A DNA stretch of 64,000 nucleotides from Vibrio nigripulchritudo ATCC 27043 (GCF_000222685.1 NZ_AFWJ01000267.1:62001-126000), one strand, 5' to 3'; shown: positions 7,603-20,602, counted from the first letter of the stretch. Notes: generated by a model from the sequence alone, not told the origin. Numbers and translations are program-made.

Positions 7603-9069
7603 CTATTTTGTCAGCTTCAAAGCTTCATCAATCACGTGGTAAATGTAATTTTGCTCAACCACTCCCTGGAATAGCCAGGCTTGCGGTCCGCGAGCAAAAA
7701 TAGCCACGTCTTCACCAGAGTGCGTTTCAGAACTCAACTTCACCAGCGCCTGTTGTAAGTAGCCTAACTTTTGTACGTCTTTTTCTGTCAAATCGGTTCG
7801 ACCACCTTCCACTGCACCCGGTCCATTACCATAAGCCAGTGTGGTGTAGTTCTTACCAAATTCGTCTTTGTTGAGCTTACCTTTAGAACGGGACAAGCCA
7901 AGGATTGGGTTGCCGCGCTCGGCATAACCGTTAGAAATCAATGTGTGAGCGTGGTCAGCGGTCACAATGATCAAGGTATCTTTCGGATCTGTCATTTCCA
8001 GTGCCGCTTTGATAGCACGGTCATATTCCACCGTATCTTCCAAAGCACGAGCTGCATTACCTGCGTGGTGGGCATGGTCAATTCGTCCAGACTCCACCAT
8101 CAACAAGTAGCCCTTGTTATTGTTTTTCAGAATCTCGATCGCTTTCGATGTCATTTCTGCCAGTGAAGGCTCTTTGTTTTCTTTGACACGATCCGCTTCG
8201 TACTGCATGTGACTGCTCTCAAACAACCCGAAAGCACGCTGGGTGTTACCGCTCAGCTTATCGAATCCTGTGCGATCATAAACGTAGTTACCTTCTGGGT
8301 AGCGCTGTTGCCACTCATCAACCAAGTTACGACCATCTTTACGCTTACCTTTTTTACCTTCTGGATCCGTCATGGTGTTAGGTATGAATTCTCGACGACC
8401 GCCACCAAATGCCACCTGGAACCCATCACCGTAACCAAAGTTAACGAACTGATGAGCGATGTCTGTACACCCGGTGTCTTTGGCAATGTTGGTCAGCTTT
8501 CCGTCGTTCTCCCAGTTGCGATCTGCGCTGTGAGCGTAAGTGGTAGCAGGTGTGGCGTGCGTTAAACGCGCAGTAGATACAACCCCCAGCGACAACCCTT
8601 TTTCCGCTGCCATCTGGAACGCTGTTTTCACTTCATTGCCTTTCTGGGTGTTACAGAAACCGCGCTGCACATTGTCATTCACATTGATGATACCGGCTTT
8701 GGTTTTCACCCCGGATACCATGGCTGTTGCTGTACCCGCCGAGTCAGGAGTTTGCATGTCCGTATTGTAGGTTTTGGATAGCGCTGTATGTGGCAGTCGC
8801 TCCATAGCCAGAACGTACTCTTCACCCTTTTCACCTTGTTGCTGACCAGCATAGATGCGCGCCGCAGTGATTGTGCCGACACTCATGCCATCCCCTACAA
8901 ACAGGATGACGTTTTTGGCTGGTCCATCAATGGGTTTACGCTCTTTCGCAGCGGCAATGGCGCTTTTAGCTTCCTTGTACCAAGAATCTGATTGCTGAGG
9001 AACATTAGCGTATGTCGTGCCCGCAGCGATTAAGCTTGCTGCCAGCAGTGAGATTTGAAGTCCTTTCAC
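7603..9069 (-). CDS. phoA: Alkaline phosphatase, secreted
   Basis: A 488-aa PhoA-family enzyme that hydrolyses phosphate monoesters in the periplasm. A Sec signal peptide ends near residue 21 (AAGTTYA). Metal- and phosphate-binding motifs are visible: ILFVGDGMS (Asp60), the nucleophile in TPDSAGTATAM (Ser110), ESGRIDHAHH, and IVTADHAHT, with SSETHSGEDV near the C-terminus as the third zinc site. Length is close to the E. coli enzyme (471 aa), without the large inserts described for some marine Vibrio alkaline phosphatases. A Pho box about 80-100 bp upstream indicates PhoB control under phosphate limitation. Confidence 0.94.
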   Translation of the reverse strand: MKGLQISLLAASLIAAGTTYANVPQQSDSWYKEAKSAIAAAKERKPIDGPAKNVILFVGDGMSVGTITAARIYAGQQQGEKGEEYVLAMERLPHTALSKTYNTDMQTPDSAGTATAMVSGVKTKAGIINVNDNVQRGFCNTQKGNEVKTAFQMAAEKGLSLGVVSTARLTHATPATTYAHSADRNWENDGKLTNIAKDTGCTDIAHQFVNFGYGDGFQVAFGGGRREFIPNTMTDPEGKKGKRKDGRNLVDEWQQRYPEGNYVYDRTGFDKLSGNTQRAFGLFESSHMQYEADRVKENKEPSLAEMTSKAIEILKNNNKGYLLMVESGRIDHAHHAGNAARALEDTVEYDRAIKAALEMTDPKDTLIIVTADHAHTLISNGYAERGNPILGLSRSKGKLNKDEFGKNYTTLAYGNGPGAVEGGRTDLTEKDVQKLGYLQQALVKLSSETHSGEDVAIFARGPQAWLFQGVVEQNYIYHVIDEALKLTK

Positions 9070-9150
9070 GGGAAGTCTCCGAAGTCTATGATTAGTAACG
9101 GGCTAACTTTAAATTCCGAAAAGAACGCGTAGGTATCAAACTGGTGAATG

Positions 9151-9172
9151 TTTCATGAAAGTTTCATGAAAA
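9151..9172 (-). promoter_or_regulatory. Pho box (PhoB site) upstream of phoA
   Basis: On the minus strand two 11-bp direct repeats lie head to tail, TTTTCATGAAA (9172-9162) and CTTTCATGAAA (9161-9151). The PhoB consensus is two 11-bp units of CTGTCATAAAT type; the TCAT core and the A-rich spacer agree in both. The 11-bp period and the position upstream of phoA make this convincing. Confidence 0.8.
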
Positions 9173-9228
9173 TGCAATGTTATAACAAATCATTAAAAGT
9201 AGGATGATTTTGAGATTGAGCTGGAACA

Positions 9229-9267
9229 GAAAAAGAAAAAGCCCCTAAACCAAATTTGGTTAGGGGC
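9229..9267 (-). terminator. Terminator of the argCBGH(A) operon
   Basis: GCCCCTAA and CCAAA arms (9241-9254) pair with 9255-9267. On the minus strand the stem is followed by TTTTTCTTTTT. It lies 130 bp past the argH(A) stop; between them (9268-9397) I see nothing else recognisable. Confidence 0.9.
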
Positions 9268-9397
9268 TTTCTTAGATTCATCTAAGAAAAAGCAGTGGTA
9301 CAAATATGACCGCGCTTTCTCTCAATAAGTTCCCAAAAAAGATCAATTTTCTTTAAAAAGATCTGAGCTGATTCAAAAACCGTTGCCAATCACAAAG

Positions 9398-11313
<1,916 letters not shown>

Positions 11314-11342
11314 GCATTGCTGCGTGTAATTAGCTTAAAAGT

Positions 11343-11358
11343 AGGGTCTGTTGACCCT
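11343..11358. repeat. Solo copy of the repeat-element terminus
   Basis: AGGGTCTGTTGACCCT, self-complementary around TGTT. Its first 14 bases equal the terminal repeat of the element at 6905-7170. It lies 26 bp beyond the argG stop codon in the argG-argH(A) spacer. Confidence 0.5.
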
Positions 11359-11384
11359 AAATACTGTGAAAAAGTGGTGCTCGA

Positions 11385-12599
11385 TTATTTTTTGTTTTCA
11401 TTCAGTGCACGGATACGACTCGCCAGAGAATACAGACGAATGAATCCGCCTGCGTGGCTTTGGTCGTACACTTCGTCTTCACCGAATGTCGCAAATTCTT
11501 CCGAATACAAGCTGTTGTCTGAACGCTTCTGAGTCACCGTTGCCTGACCTTTGTACAGCTTGATCACCACTTCGCCGTTCACATCTTGAGCCAACTCTTC
11601 TGTTGCTGCAAGAAGGGACTTACATAGTGGTGTGAACCAGCGACCATCGTAAACAAGATGAGAAGCCTTCAAACCTAGCTCTTCACGGAATTCATAAGAG
11701 GCTTTGTCTAGCACCAGTTGTTCAACGGCACGCAGCGCTTCCATGATGATGGTGCCGCCCGGAGTTTCGTAACAACCACGCGATTTCATACCAACCAGAC
11801 GGTTTTCTACGATATCGATACGACCGACACCATGCTTAGCACCTTTTTCATTCAGGTAAACCAACGCGTTGTATGGCGTCATCGCTTCACCGTCAACGGC
11901 AACTACCGCGCCTTTTTCCACTTTCAGCGTCACGCTTTCAGATTCGTTTGGTGCTTGCTCTGGGTCTACCGTCCATACCCAGCAATCTTCGTTTGGTGCA
12001 TTCCACGTGTCTTCAAGAACGCCACCTTCAGTTGAGATGTGCCACGCGTTGGCATCACGAGAATAAATCTTGGTCAGAGAAGCAGTACATGGGATGTTGC
12101 GCTCTGCCAGATAATCCAGACACTCTTCACGACTTACCAAATCCCACTCACGCCATGGCGCAATCACATGAAGATCCGGTGCAAGTGCTGCAAACGCACC
12201 TTCAAAACGCACCTGATCGTTACCTTTACCCGTACAGCCGTGACACAAAGCATCTGCGCCCACTTTACGTGCCACCTCAACCTGAGCTTTAGCAATGATT
12301 GGACGTGCCATAGACGTACCCAACAGGTATTTGCCTTCGTACAGCGCACCCGTTTTCAGTGTCGGGTAGATGTAGTCAGCGACCATCTCTTCTTTCAGGT
12401 CAGCGATGTAACATTCAGATGCACCAGACGCTTTAGCTTTCTCTTCGATGCCTTCCAGCTCTTCTTCGCCCTGACCGACATCCGCAACGAATGCTACAAC
12501 TTCACAGTCATAGTTTTCTTTCAACCATGGAATGATCACTGACGTGTCCAGACCGCCAGAGTACGCTACAACTACTTTATTTACGTTTACTTTGCTCAT
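11385..12599 (-). CDS. argG: Argininosuccinate synthase
   Basis: A 404-aa type I argininosuccinate synthase. It condenses citrulline and aspartate with ATP in the cytoplasm. The N-terminal P-loop-type motif [12 protein letters not shown] (residues 10-21), [13 protein letters not shown] and the [15 protein letters not shown] stretch mark the nucleotide and citrulline sites. Length matches the roughly 400-residue form. The ATG at 12599 is preceded by AGGAGAAGTAAA. Third gene of argCBGH(A), downstream of argB by 67 bp, so its product feeds the lyase encoded next. Confidence 0.96.
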   Translation of the reverse strand: MSKVNVNKVVVAYSGGLDTSVIIPWLKENYDCEVVAFVADVGQGEEELEGIEEKAKASGASECYIADLKEEMVADYIYPTLKTGALYEGKYLLGTSMARPIIAKAQVEVARKVGADALCHGCTGKGNDQVRFEGAFAALAPDLHVIAPWREWDLVSREECLDYLAERNIPCTASLTKIYSRDANAWHISTEGGVLEDTWNAPNEDCWVWTVDPEQAPNESESVTLKVEKGAVVAVDGEAMTPYNALVYLNEKGAKHGVGRIDIVENRLVGMKSRGCYETPGGTIIMEALRAVEQLVLDKASYEFREELGLKASHLVYDGRWFTPLCKSLLAATEELAQDVNGEVVIKLYKGQATVTQKRSDNSLYSEEFATFGEDEVYDQSHAGGFIRLYSLASRIRALNENKK

Positions 12600-12666
12600 T
12601 TTACTTCTCCTAATCCCTGGGTCTGCACTTGGCGGTCAGCGCCCAAAAGGTCATACAATATTCGTT

Positions 12667-13452
12667 TTATTCGGGTAGAAACTGGGTACCAATGTTGATG
12701 CCCGCAAATAATTCGGTGAGTTTTTCAGGGTAGCGCCACGTGGCTACCTGGATTGGACGCCCTAAGTCGTTTGCTGCTTGCAGCGCCGCATGCACTTTTA
12801 CAATCATGCCGTCGGTAATAACTTTGCCTTCAATTAACTGCTCCGCTTCGGTTTTATCCAAGCTGCTCAGTAGATGTCCTTTGCCATCCAGCACACCACT
12901 CACGTCTGAAAGCAGAACCACTTCAGCATCCAAAGCACCAGCAACAGCAACGGCAGCTTGGTCGGCATTCACGTTCATGAGCTGACCTTCATTGGTCATG
13001 CCAATGGAACTGATGATGGCAATCGCACCCGTATTCATGACGGCTTGCAAAACCTCTGGGTTGCCCGGTGTGGCATTCCCTACCGCGCCCAGTTCTGGGT
13101 CCAGCTCTGTTACGTCACACAACCCGCCATCCGCCAAGCTTAAGCCAACGGCTTTTACGCCCGATTTAATGGCTTCGCCTTGCAGCAATTTATTGGCAGT
13201 ACCAGCTAAAGCACCGGCGATAACAGGAATCTGGTCGTAAGGAGTGACACGCAGTCCGTCTTTTTTCACGGTTTCCAACTGGAGTTTGCCCATCAGATCG
13301 TCCACCAGATAGCCGCCGCCATGAACTATTACAATCGCTCGCTGCGCTGACTGCTGATAATCCTTGATGGCACCAAACAATTTTCCCAGCGTTTCGCTGC
13401 ACTCTAATGCGGCTCCGCCCAGTTTCACGACAAGTGGATTTTGTGTACTCAT
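12667..13452 (-). CDS. argB: Acetylglutamate kinase
   Basis: Phosphorylates N-acetylglutamate, the second step of arginine synthesis. The amino-acid-kinase fold shows [11 protein letters not shown] at the N-terminus, [14 protein letters not shown], and [27 protein letters not shown] cut in shorter form as the substrate and ATP region. Three adjacent in-frame starts are possible: TTG 13458, ATG 13455 and ATG 13452. The AGGA at 13461-13464 is 8 nt from the last of these, so I use 13452 (261 aa), giving [13 protein letters not shown]. It starts 11 nt after the argC stop, so the two are probably coupled. Confidence 0.94.
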   Translation of the reverse strand: MSTQNPLVVKLGGAALECSETLGKLFGAIKDYQQSAQRAIVIVHGGGYLVDDLMGKLQLETVKKDGLRVTPYDQIPVIAGALAGTANKLLQGEAIKSGVKAVGLSLADGGLCDVTELDPELGAVGNATPGNPEVLQAVMNTGAIAIISSIGMTNEGQLMNVNADQAAVAVAGALDAEVVLLSDVSGVLDGKGHLLSSLDKTEAEQLIEGKVITDGMIVKVHAALQAANDLGRPIQVATWRYPEKLTELFAGINIGTQFLPE

Positions 13453-13463
13453 CATCAAATTCC

Positions 13464-14468
13464 TTATATCAGTGCTGTCAGTGGCTCATAGCCAAAACGC
13501 AGGTTAAGGCATTGCATTGCCTGACTGGATGCGCCTTTCAAAAGGTTATCTATTGCTGAAACCACAATGACGTGCTCGCCCTGTACCTTCCAGCCCAAGT
13601 CGTTAAACGGCGTGTTTTCGACTTGCTGAATCGCTGGTAACTTGTCACCGAATAAACGTACTGCAGGTTTGTCGCCATAAGCATTGTGGAAGGCGTCAGC
13701 GACGGCTTGCTCAGTCACACCTGCTTTTAGCTTCATAGTAATAGTCGCCAGAATGCCACGCTTAAAGTTGCCAAGGTGTGGCGTGAAGATGACGTCACAA
13801 CCCAAGTGAGACGCAATTTCTGGTTGGTGACGGTGCGCAAATACACCATAAGCCTGCATGGACACTTCGCAGAAGCTATTGGTCATTGTCGCTTTTCTGC
13901 CTGCGCCAGATACACCGCTGGTCGCGTTAATCACTGGCCATTGATTGGTGTCGACTAATCCTGCATTCAGCAATGGTTTAATAGCCAATTGGGAAGCCGT
14001 TGGATAACAACCCGGAACAGCAACGAGTTGTGCTTCGGCGATATCGGCTTCATTCCATTCAGCTAGCCCGTAAGCAGCTTTATCTAACCACTCTGGATTA
14101 CTGTGCTCGAAGCCATAAAAAGTCGGGTAAAAATTTTCTTTCTGAACACGGTATGCGCCGGACAAATCAAAAACGGTGCACCCTTGTTCTAACAAAGTCG
14201 GCGCTAAGTCGTGGCTGACTTCGTGGGCGGTAGCAAGAAAAACGACATCAGAGTCTTTAGCCACTGCCTCAATATCAGTAAGAGGTGTTACAGGCATATC
14301 CACGACACCGGTCAGTTTTTTGTGTAGCTCTGAGACAGGCTTATTTGCGTCGACACTATTGGCGGACACATACAAACCTGATAGCTTGAGATTCGGGTGT
14401 TTGGCAACCATTAAGGCAAGTTCTGCCCCTGTATATCCGCTGGCACCAATGATCGTGGTTTTTAACAT
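13464..14468 (-). CDS. argC: N-acetyl-gamma-glutamyl-phosphate reductase
   Basis: NADPH-dependent reductase for the third step of arginine synthesis; 334 aa from the ATG at 14468. The N-terminus [18 protein letters not shown] is the dinucleotide-binding GxxGxxG motif and aligns with the start of E. coli ArgC (MLNTLIVGASGYAGAEL). The catalytic cysteine is in [10 protein letters not shown] (Cys154). The frame is open up to a GTG at 14495, but the added nine residues are not family-like; neither start has a strong Shine-Dalgarno. First gene of argCBGH(A), divergent from argE, with ARG boxes in the spacer. Confidence 0.93.
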   Translation of the reverse strand: MLKTTIIGASGYTGAELALMVAKHPNLKLSGLYVSANSVDANKPVSELHKKLTGVVDMPVTPLTDIEAVAKDSDVVFLATAHEVSHDLAPTLLEQGCTVFDLSGAYRVQKENFYPTFYGFEHSNPEWLDKAAYGLAEWNEADIAEAQLVAVPGCYPTASQLAIKPLLNAGLVDTNQWPVINATSGVSGAGRKATMTNSFCEVSMQAYGVFAHRHQPEIASHLGCDVIFTPHLGNFKRGILATITMKLKAGVTEQAVADAFHNAYGDKPAVRLFGDKLPAIQQVENTPFNDLGWKVQGEHVIVVSAIDNLLKGASSQAMQCLNLRFGYEPLTALI

Positions 14469-14540
14469 CTGCAACACATCCAATTCGAGGGTCACTTCAT
14501 TTTGTTAAAAGTGACTATCCATACTTGATTATTAGCTCAA

Positions 14541-14579
14541 TTTGAGTTTTTATTCACTTATTGTGATTTAATATGTGTT
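14541..14579. promoter_or_regulatory. Tandem ARG boxes (ArgR operator) between argC and argE
   Basis: Box 1, TTTGAGTTTTTATTCACT (14541-14558), matches WNTGAATWWWWATTCANW at all positions except one. A weaker box 2 starts 3 bp later (14562-14579, TGTGATTTAATATGTGTT), giving the usual 21-bp centre-to-centre spacing of paired ARG boxes. Its position fits arginine-dependent repression of both divergent transcripts. Confidence 0.82.
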
Positions 14580-14624
14580 TTATCGTTTTCAGCTTTATCT
14601 GTCAACAGTGGAAGTGAAGTTAAT

Positions 14625-15761
14625 ATGCAATTACCTGGTTTTATCGATATCTACGGTGGCTTAATTTCCACCTCTTCTATTAGCTCAAGTGATCCAAGTT
14701 GGGATGAAGGGAACAGTGAAGTTATTGCCAAGCTGGCTACCTGGTTTGAAGATCTGGGGTTTGAGACCCAGGTTGTCGAGGTAGAAAAAGGCAAACACAA
14801 CCTGATTGCCAAGATGGGGAAAGGAGAAGGTGGTCTTTTACTAGCAGGGCATACGGATACCGTTCCTTTCGATGAAGGGCGATGGAATTACGACCCACAC
14901 GCACTAACCGAAGCCAACGATCGCTTTTATGGTTTGGGCACAGCAGATATGAAAGGTTTTTTTGCTTTTATATTAGAAGCAGTAAAAAAGACAGACTGGA
15001 GCCAGCAAGCCAAACCTCTTTACGTATTGGCAACCTGTGACGAAGAAACCACCATGCTTGGTGCAAGACACTTTACCGAAGATGCTCCCTTCAAACCGGA
15101 CTATTGCATCATTGGGGAACCAACCAGTCTCGTCCCGATTCGTGCGCACAAAGGTCACGTCGCAAATGCCATTCGCGTAACGGGTCACTCGGGTCACTCT
15201 TCAAACCCTGCACTTGGTGTAAACGCCATTGAAGTCATGCATGAGGTGTTGTTTGCTTTAATGAAGCTGCGCGATGACCTGATTAAAGCGTACCATCACC
15301 CTGGTTTTGATATTCCCAACCCAACTTTAAACCTTGGGCACATTCATGGTGGAGACAGCGCCAACCGAATTTGTGGATGCTGCGAGCTGCACTACGATGT
15401 TCGCCCTCTTCCGGGAATCAGCTTAGATGGCTTAGACAATATGCTGCGAGAAGCGCTCAAAGAGGTCGAAGCCAAATGGCCGGGCAGAATAGAAATTAAA
15501 CCACTGCATGAACCCATACCGGGCTATGAGTGCGATCACGAACATCCGTTTATAGAAGGCATGGAGCAAATTTGCGAGCAGCCTAGCGAAACCGTGAATT
15601 ACTGCACTGAAGCACCATTTCTTCAACAACTCTGCCCGACTCTAGTGTTAGGTCCAGGTTCCATTGACCAGGCTCACCAGCCTGATGAGTTTCTGGCGTT
15701 TGAATTTATCGACCCAACCATCAAGATTCTCGACAAAGCCATTCATCAATACTGTTTCTAA
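14625..15761 (+). CDS. argE: Acetylornithine deacetylase
   Basis: A 378-aa M20-family zinc hydrolase that releases ornithine from N-acetylornithine. Metal ligands are visible in [11 protein letters not shown] (His76), [20 protein letters not shown] and the C-terminal [13 protein letters not shown]. Linear-pathway ArgE coexists here with the ArgH(A) acetyltransferase fusion and no argJ is visible, consistent with the linear arginine route. It is transcribed divergently from argCBGH(A) across the ARG boxes and ends in its own terminator. Confidence 0.94.
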   Translation: MQLPGFIDIYGGLISTSSISSSDPSWDEGNSEVIAKLATWFEDLGFETQVVEVEKGKHNLIAKMGKGEGGLLLAGHTDTVPFDEGRWNYDPHALTEANDRFYGLGTADMKGFFAFILEAVKKTDWSQQAKPLYVLATCDEETTMLGARHFTEDAPFKPDYCIIGEPTSLVPIRAHKGHVANAIRVTGHSGHSSNPALGVNAIEVMHEVLFALMKLRDDLIKAYHHPGFDIPNPTLNLGHIHGGDSANRICGCCELHYDVRPLPGISLDGLDNMLREALKEVEAKWPGRIEIKPLHEPIPGYECDHEHPFIEGMEQICEQPSETVNYCTEAPFLQQLCPTLVLGPGSIDQAHQPDEFLAFEFIDPTIKILDKAIHQYCF

Positions 15762-15782
15762 ACATTTCAGAAAGTTATTAAT

Positions 15783-15809
15783 GGGAGCGACCTTATTCGC
15801 TCCCTTTTT
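15783..15809 (+). terminator. argE terminator
   Basis: GGGAGCGA (15783-15790) pairs with TCGCTCCC (15797-15804), then TTTTTA. Confidence 0.9.
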
Positions 15810-15944
15810 AACCACGCCTAAACCTGATTGCAGCAAGCCTCAGCAAAAATTGAAAGAAAATTTCACAATGCAGTTACATTGACCGTATCAAAAGTGAGCA
15901 ATATCAATAGTTGCTCGAAATCAGCCCTTTCAGTGTCGGATTAT

Positions 15945-15974
15945 TTGACTCACGCCAAACAATTTCGCTAGATT
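15945..15974 (+). promoter_or_regulatory. Predicted sigma-70 promoter of ppc
   Basis: TTGACT (15945-15950), an 18-bp spacer and TAGATT (15969-15974), 50 bp before the ppc start. An inverted repeat GAGCAA-N9-TTGCTC (15896-15916) lies about 30 bp upstream of the -35 element. Confidence 0.6.
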
Positions 15975-16024
15975 GTGTCCTTACACACAACAACGGATGT
16001 AATAAATTTACGAGGCGGGACACA

Positions 16025-18658
16025 ATGAATGAAAAATATGCCGCGCTAAAAAGCAATGTGAGCATGTTAGGTCGATTGCTTGGCAATACCATTCAAGATG
16101 CACATGGCGAAGCGATCCTAGAGAAAGTCGAAACCATTCGTAAACTCTCAAAATCAGCAATGGCTGGTGGTCAGGAAGACAGAGAGAACCTCATCAAAGA
16201 AATTGAAAGTCTGCCTGATGAGCAACTGACACCAGTTGCCCGCGCATTCAATCAGTTCCTTAACCTCACTAACATGGCAGAGCAATACCACACGATTTCT
16301 CGCCATTGTGAGGAACACGTCTGTGAACCAGACGCTTTAAATAGCTTATTCTCAAAACTCAGCCAGAACAGCATCAGCAAGCTTGACACGGCACAAGCCG
16401 TTCGTGACTTAAACATTGAGCTTGTGCTGACCGCGCACCCAACTGAAATCACGCGCCGCACTATGATCAACAAGCTGGTGAAGATCAACGAATGCTTGTC
16501 GAAACTGGAACTGAGTGACCTTTCTTACAAAGAGCGTCAGAAAACTGAGCGCCGTCTGGAGCAGTTAATCGCTCAGGCATGGCATTCTGACGTTATTCGT
16601 CAGCAACGCCCTACACCTCTGGATGAAGCGAAATGGGGCTTTGCCGTAGTAGAGAACTCTCTATGGCAAGGCGTTCCTGACTTTCTGCGTGAACTCGACG
16701 AGAAGCTGGAAGGGTATCTGGACGAAGGGCTTCCAATTGATGCCCGCCCAGTGCACTTTTCTTCCTGGATGGGTGGTGACCGAGACGGCAACCCGTTTGT
16801 TACCCACACTATCACACGTGAAGTAATGCTGCTCTCTCGCTGGAAAGCGGCAGACCTTTACCTGAATGACATCAATGAACTGGTCAGCGAACTGTCGATG
16901 ACCAAGTGCAGCGATGCGCTACGCGAACTGGCAGGCGAAGGACAACACGAACCTTACCGCGCCATTCTGAAACGCATTCGCGATGTGCTGACTGAAACTC
17001 GTGACATTCTTGAAGCAAAAATCAATGGTGAGCAGTTAGCAGTCAAAGCGCCGCTTAAATCCGTTGATCAGCTTTGGGAACCTCTACACGCGTGCTACCA
17101 GTCATTGCATGAGTGTGGCATGGGCGTCATTGCTGACGGCTCTCTGCTGGATACACTTCGTCGAATCAAAGCGTTTGGTATTCATCTGGTTCGTCTTGAC
17201 ATCCGACAGGAAAGTACCCGTCACTCGGATGTACTGTCTGAATTGACTCGTTATCTTGGTATCGGAGATTACGATCAGTGGAGCGAGCAGGACAAAGTTG
17301 CCTTCCTAACCGCAGAGTTGAGCTCTAAGCGTCCTCTTCTCCCACGCGACTGGGAACCTTCAGAACCCGTTAAAGAAGTACTGGATACCTGTCGTATCGT
17401 GGCAAGCCAGCCACGTGAAGCATTCGGTGCTTATGTCATCTCAATGGCGAGAACTGCTTCTGACGTTCTGGCTGTGCATCTTCTTCTGCAAGAATCAGGC
17501 TGTCCTTACCGCATGGACGTATGTCCTCTGTTTGAAACGCTGGACGATCTGAACAACGCGGAAGCAGTGATTACCCAGCTAATGGGTATCGACCTTTACC
17601 GTGGCTTCATCCAGAACCATCAAATGGTGATGATTGGCTATTCCGATTCCGCCAAAGATGCTGGTGTAATGGCAGCAGGCTGGGCGCAATATCGTGCCAT
17701 GGAAGCCTTGGTTAAGGTTTCTGAAGAAGCAGGCATTGAGCTGACTCTCTTCCACGGACGTGGCGGTACAGTGGGTCGTGGTGGTGCTCCTGCACACGCT
17801 GCACTGCTGTCTCAGCCACCTAAGAGCCTTAAAGGCGGCTTACGCGTTACGGAACAGGGTGAGATGATTCGCTTTAAGCTGGGCTTGCCAGAAGTCGCAG
17901 TAAACAGCTTTAACATGTATGCCAGCGCAATTCTTGAAGCAAACCTGTTGCCGCCACCAGAGCCGAAGCAAGAATGGCGCGATCTGATGGATGTGCTGTC
18001 AGAAGTCTCCTGTGAAGCTTACCGAGGCGTGGTACGTGGTGAACCTGACTTCGTCCCTTACTTCCGTGCTGCGACGCCAGAGCTGGAACTGGGCATGCTG
18101 CCACTGGGTTCTCGCCCATCTAAGCGTAACCCTAAAGGTGGCGTAGAAAGCTTGCGCGCGATTCCGTGGATTTTCTCATGGAGCCAGAACCGTCTTGTTC
18201 TTCCTGCGTGGCTGGGTGCCGGTGAAGCCATTCAGTATTCAGTAGATAAAGGGCATCAGTCTCTATTGGAAGCTATGTGTCGCGAGTGGCCATTCTTCTC
18301 GACTCGCTTAGGCATGCTGGAAATGGTGTACTCAAAATGTAATATCGAGATTTCCCGCCTCTACGATCAGAAGCTCACAGACGAATCATTGTGGCCTTTA
18401 GGCGATAAACTGAGAGCTCAATTGCAAAAAGATATTAAAGCTGTTCTTAATGTTGAGAATAACGAAAACTTGATGCAAAGTGATCCATGGGGATTGGAAT
18501 CTATACGCCTTCGCAACATCTATGTAGAGCCGTTGAATATGCTACAAGCAGAACTGCTATACCGCACAAGGCAGACAGAAACTCCGTCACCTGAGCTTGA
18601 AGAAGCATTAATGGTCACAATTGCTGGTATTGCTGCAGGAATGCGCAACACCGGCTAG
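16025..18658 (+). CDS. ppc: Phosphoenolpyruvate carboxylase
   Basis: An 877-aa enzyme that carboxylates PEP to oxaloacetate, the main anaplerotic input to the citrate cycle and so to aspartate-family amino acids. The catalytic His is in [12 protein letters not shown] (His138, as in E. coli). Also visible are [22 protein letters not shown], the glycine loop [12 protein letters not shown], and the conserved C-terminal end MRNTG. The frame is open from 15911, but [12 protein letters not shown] at 16025 is the family start and follows GAGGCGGGACACA. It has its own promoter and terminator. Confidence 0.96.
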   Translation: MNEKYAALKSNVSMLGRLLGNTIQDAHGEAILEKVETIRKLSKSAMAGGQEDRENLIKEIESLPDEQLTPVARAFNQFLNLTNMAEQYHTISRHCEEHVCEPDALNSLFSKLSQNSISKLDTAQAVRDLNIELVLTAHPTEITRRTMINKLVKINECLSKLELSDLSYKERQKTERRLEQLIAQAWHSDVIRQQRPTPLDEAKWGFAVVENSLWQGVPDFLRELDEKLEGYLDEGLPIDARPVHFSSWMGGDRDGNPFVTHTITREVMLLSRWKAADLYLNDINELVSELSMTKCSDALRELAGEGQHEPYRAILKRIRDVLTETRDILEAKINGEQLAVKAPLKSVDQLWEPLHACYQSLHECGMGVIADGSLLDTLRRIKAFGIHLVRLDIRQESTRHSDVLSELTRYLGIGDYDQWSEQDKVAFLTAELSSKRPLLPRDWEPSEPVKEVLDTCRIVASQPREAFGAYVISMARTASDVLAVHLLLQESGCPYRMDVCPLFETLDDLNNAEAVITQLMGIDLYRGFIQNHQMVMIGYSDSAKDAGVMAAGWAQYRAMEALVKVSEEAGIELTLFHGRGGTVGRGGAPAHAALLSQPPKSLKGGLRVTEQGEMIRFKLGLPEVAVNSFNMYASAILEANLLPPPEPKQEWRDLMDVLSEVSCEAYRGVVRGEPDFVPYFRAATPELELGMLPLGSRPSKRNPKGGVESLRAIPWIFSWSQNRLVLPAWLGAGEAIQYSVDKGHQSLLEAMCREWPFFSTRLGMLEMVYSKCNIEISRLYDQKLTDESLWPLGDKLRAQLQKDIKAVLNVENNENLMQSDPWGLESIRLRNIYVEPLNMLQAELLYRTRQTETPSPELEEALMVTIAGIAAGMRNTG

Positions 18659-18683
18659 GCAGTGCATTATTCTTCAAATGAGA

Positions 18684-18710
18684 CAAAAAGCCGCTAAATG
18701 CGGCTTTTTG
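18684..18710 (+). terminator. ppc terminator
   Basis: AAAAAGCCGC-taaat-GCGGCTTTTT. Confidence 0.9.
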
Positions 18711-18788
18711 TATGGCACCAAAACACTATTGAGAATTTTGTCAGTTTTTACAACCAATCATATTCTTTATTCTACTTAATGCTTATTA

Positions 18789-18810
18789 TTATTGATAAGC
18801 TATCTAATCG
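18789..18810. promoter_or_regulatory. LuxR/HapR-type binding site upstream of aphA
   Basis: TTATTGATAAGCTATCTAAT (18789-18808). The left half is identical to the LuxR/HapR consensus half-site TTATTGATAA, and the right half is a degenerate mirror. It lies about 245-265 bp upstream of the aphA start. LuxR/HapR repression of aphA at high cell density is established in Vibrio; that this box mediates it here is inferred. Confidence 0.7.
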
Positions 18811-18909
18811 CTGTAACTATTTCTAATAACTATCCGCAGCATCTCTATGGCATTGAATTTGATCTTTTAGGTCTCATATTCAATAGCTGCCATTTTCTAG
18901 GTGATATAA

Positions 18910-18950
18910 GGCTAAGAAGGTGACAGGGCCATCTAAATTTGTCTTTAGAT
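18910..18950 (+). promoter_or_regulatory. aphA leader: candidate Qrr sRNA pairing site and hairpin
   Basis: In the probable 5' untranslated region, GGCTAAGAAGG (18910-18920) could pair over about 10 of 11 bases with the 5' stem-loop of Qrr sRNAs as I remember it from V. harveyi Qrr4 (CCTTCTAAGCC). It is followed by ATCTAAA-tttgtc-TTTAGAT (18931-18950), a 7-bp hairpin. Qrr activation of aphA translation is established; the precise pairing here is inference. Confidence 0.45.
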
Positions 18951-19051
18951 TGGTATGAGCACTAATTCACACAACATAAACGTACCGTAGAAGTACAATC
19001 GGTGAATTGGCGTTCAAGTTTTACAGTTTGATTGACCATTGGATTGAAGAC

Positions 19052-19591
19052 ATGTCATTACCGCACGTAATCCTTACTGTTTTAAGCACTCGAGATGCAA
19101 CTGGATACGACATCACTAAAGAGTTCTCATACAGTATTGGCTATTTTTGGAAAGCGAGTCACCAACAGGTATACCGCGAGCTAAATAAAATGGCTCAAAA
19201 CCAACTTGTGACTTGCGTGCTTGAGCCGCAAGAGGGCAAACCAGACAGGAAAGTTTATTCGATAACAGAAGAAGGACGCCGAGCACTTGGGGAGTGGTTT
19301 GACCAACCTACTGCACACCCGACCGTTCGCGATGAGTTCTCTGCCAAGTTAATGGCATGTTCCGTACAACCTTCTACTTCTTATATCGAACAGTTGACTG
19401 GTTTGATTGAAGAGTCCCGTCAGCTAGTAAACCACTACAAAGAAATTGAGTCGGTTTACTACGCAACGCCAAGTACTTTGGACAAGCAGGCTCGTTTAGA
19501 GCGCCTGACTTTGCGTCGCAACTTGTTGCTACGTGAAACTTGGGTAACCTGGGCTGAAGAAGTGCTTGCTGAACTTGAGGCGATGGCGTAA
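19052..19591 (+). CDS. aphA: Quorum-sensing low-cell-density master regulator AphA (PadR family)
   Basis: A 179-aa protein. The N-terminal winged helix (about 1-85) includes VILTVLSTRDATGYDITKEF and LEPQEGKPDRKVYSITEEG; the C-terminal half is a helical dimerisation region (LERLTLRRNLLLRETW). Sequence and length agree closely with V. cholerae AphA, which controls virulence, biofilm and type III secretion genes at low cell density and is repressed by LuxR/HapR. An upstream in-frame extension to 19007 exists, but MSLPHVILTVLS at 19052 is the family start. The roughly 340-bp upstream region holds a LuxR-type box and a structured leader. A terminator follows. Between ppc and aphA there is no other gene. 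Confidence 0.95.
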   Translation: MSLPHVILTVLSTRDATGYDITKEFSYSIGYFWKASHQQVYRELNKMAQNQLVTCVLEPQEGKPDRKVYSITEEGRRALGEWFDQPTAHPTVRDEFSAKLMACSVQPSTSYIEQLTGLIEESRQLVNHYKEIESVYYATPSTLDKQARLERLTLRRNLLLRETWVTWAEEVLAELEAMA

Positions 19592-19613
19592 TTACTCGCC
19601 TCTCACAAACAAC

Positions 19614-19643
19614 AAAGGTTGGCGCATGCGCCAACCTTTTTTT
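19614..19643 (+). terminator. aphA terminator
   Basis: AAAGGTTGGCGC-ATGCGCCAACCTTTTTTT, a 12-bp stem with a long T run. Convergent metF ends 19 bp further on and may also use it. Confidence 0.92.
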
Positions 19644-19661
19644 ATTTCTATAGAGCAGCAA

Positions 19662-20591
<930 letters not shown>

Positions 20592-20602
20592 TTAATCCGT
20601 AA

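Noticed and set aside
12039-12542. A 167-codon plus-strand frame inside argG
   Set aside because: Fully antisense to argG, low-complexity composition typical of a shadow.
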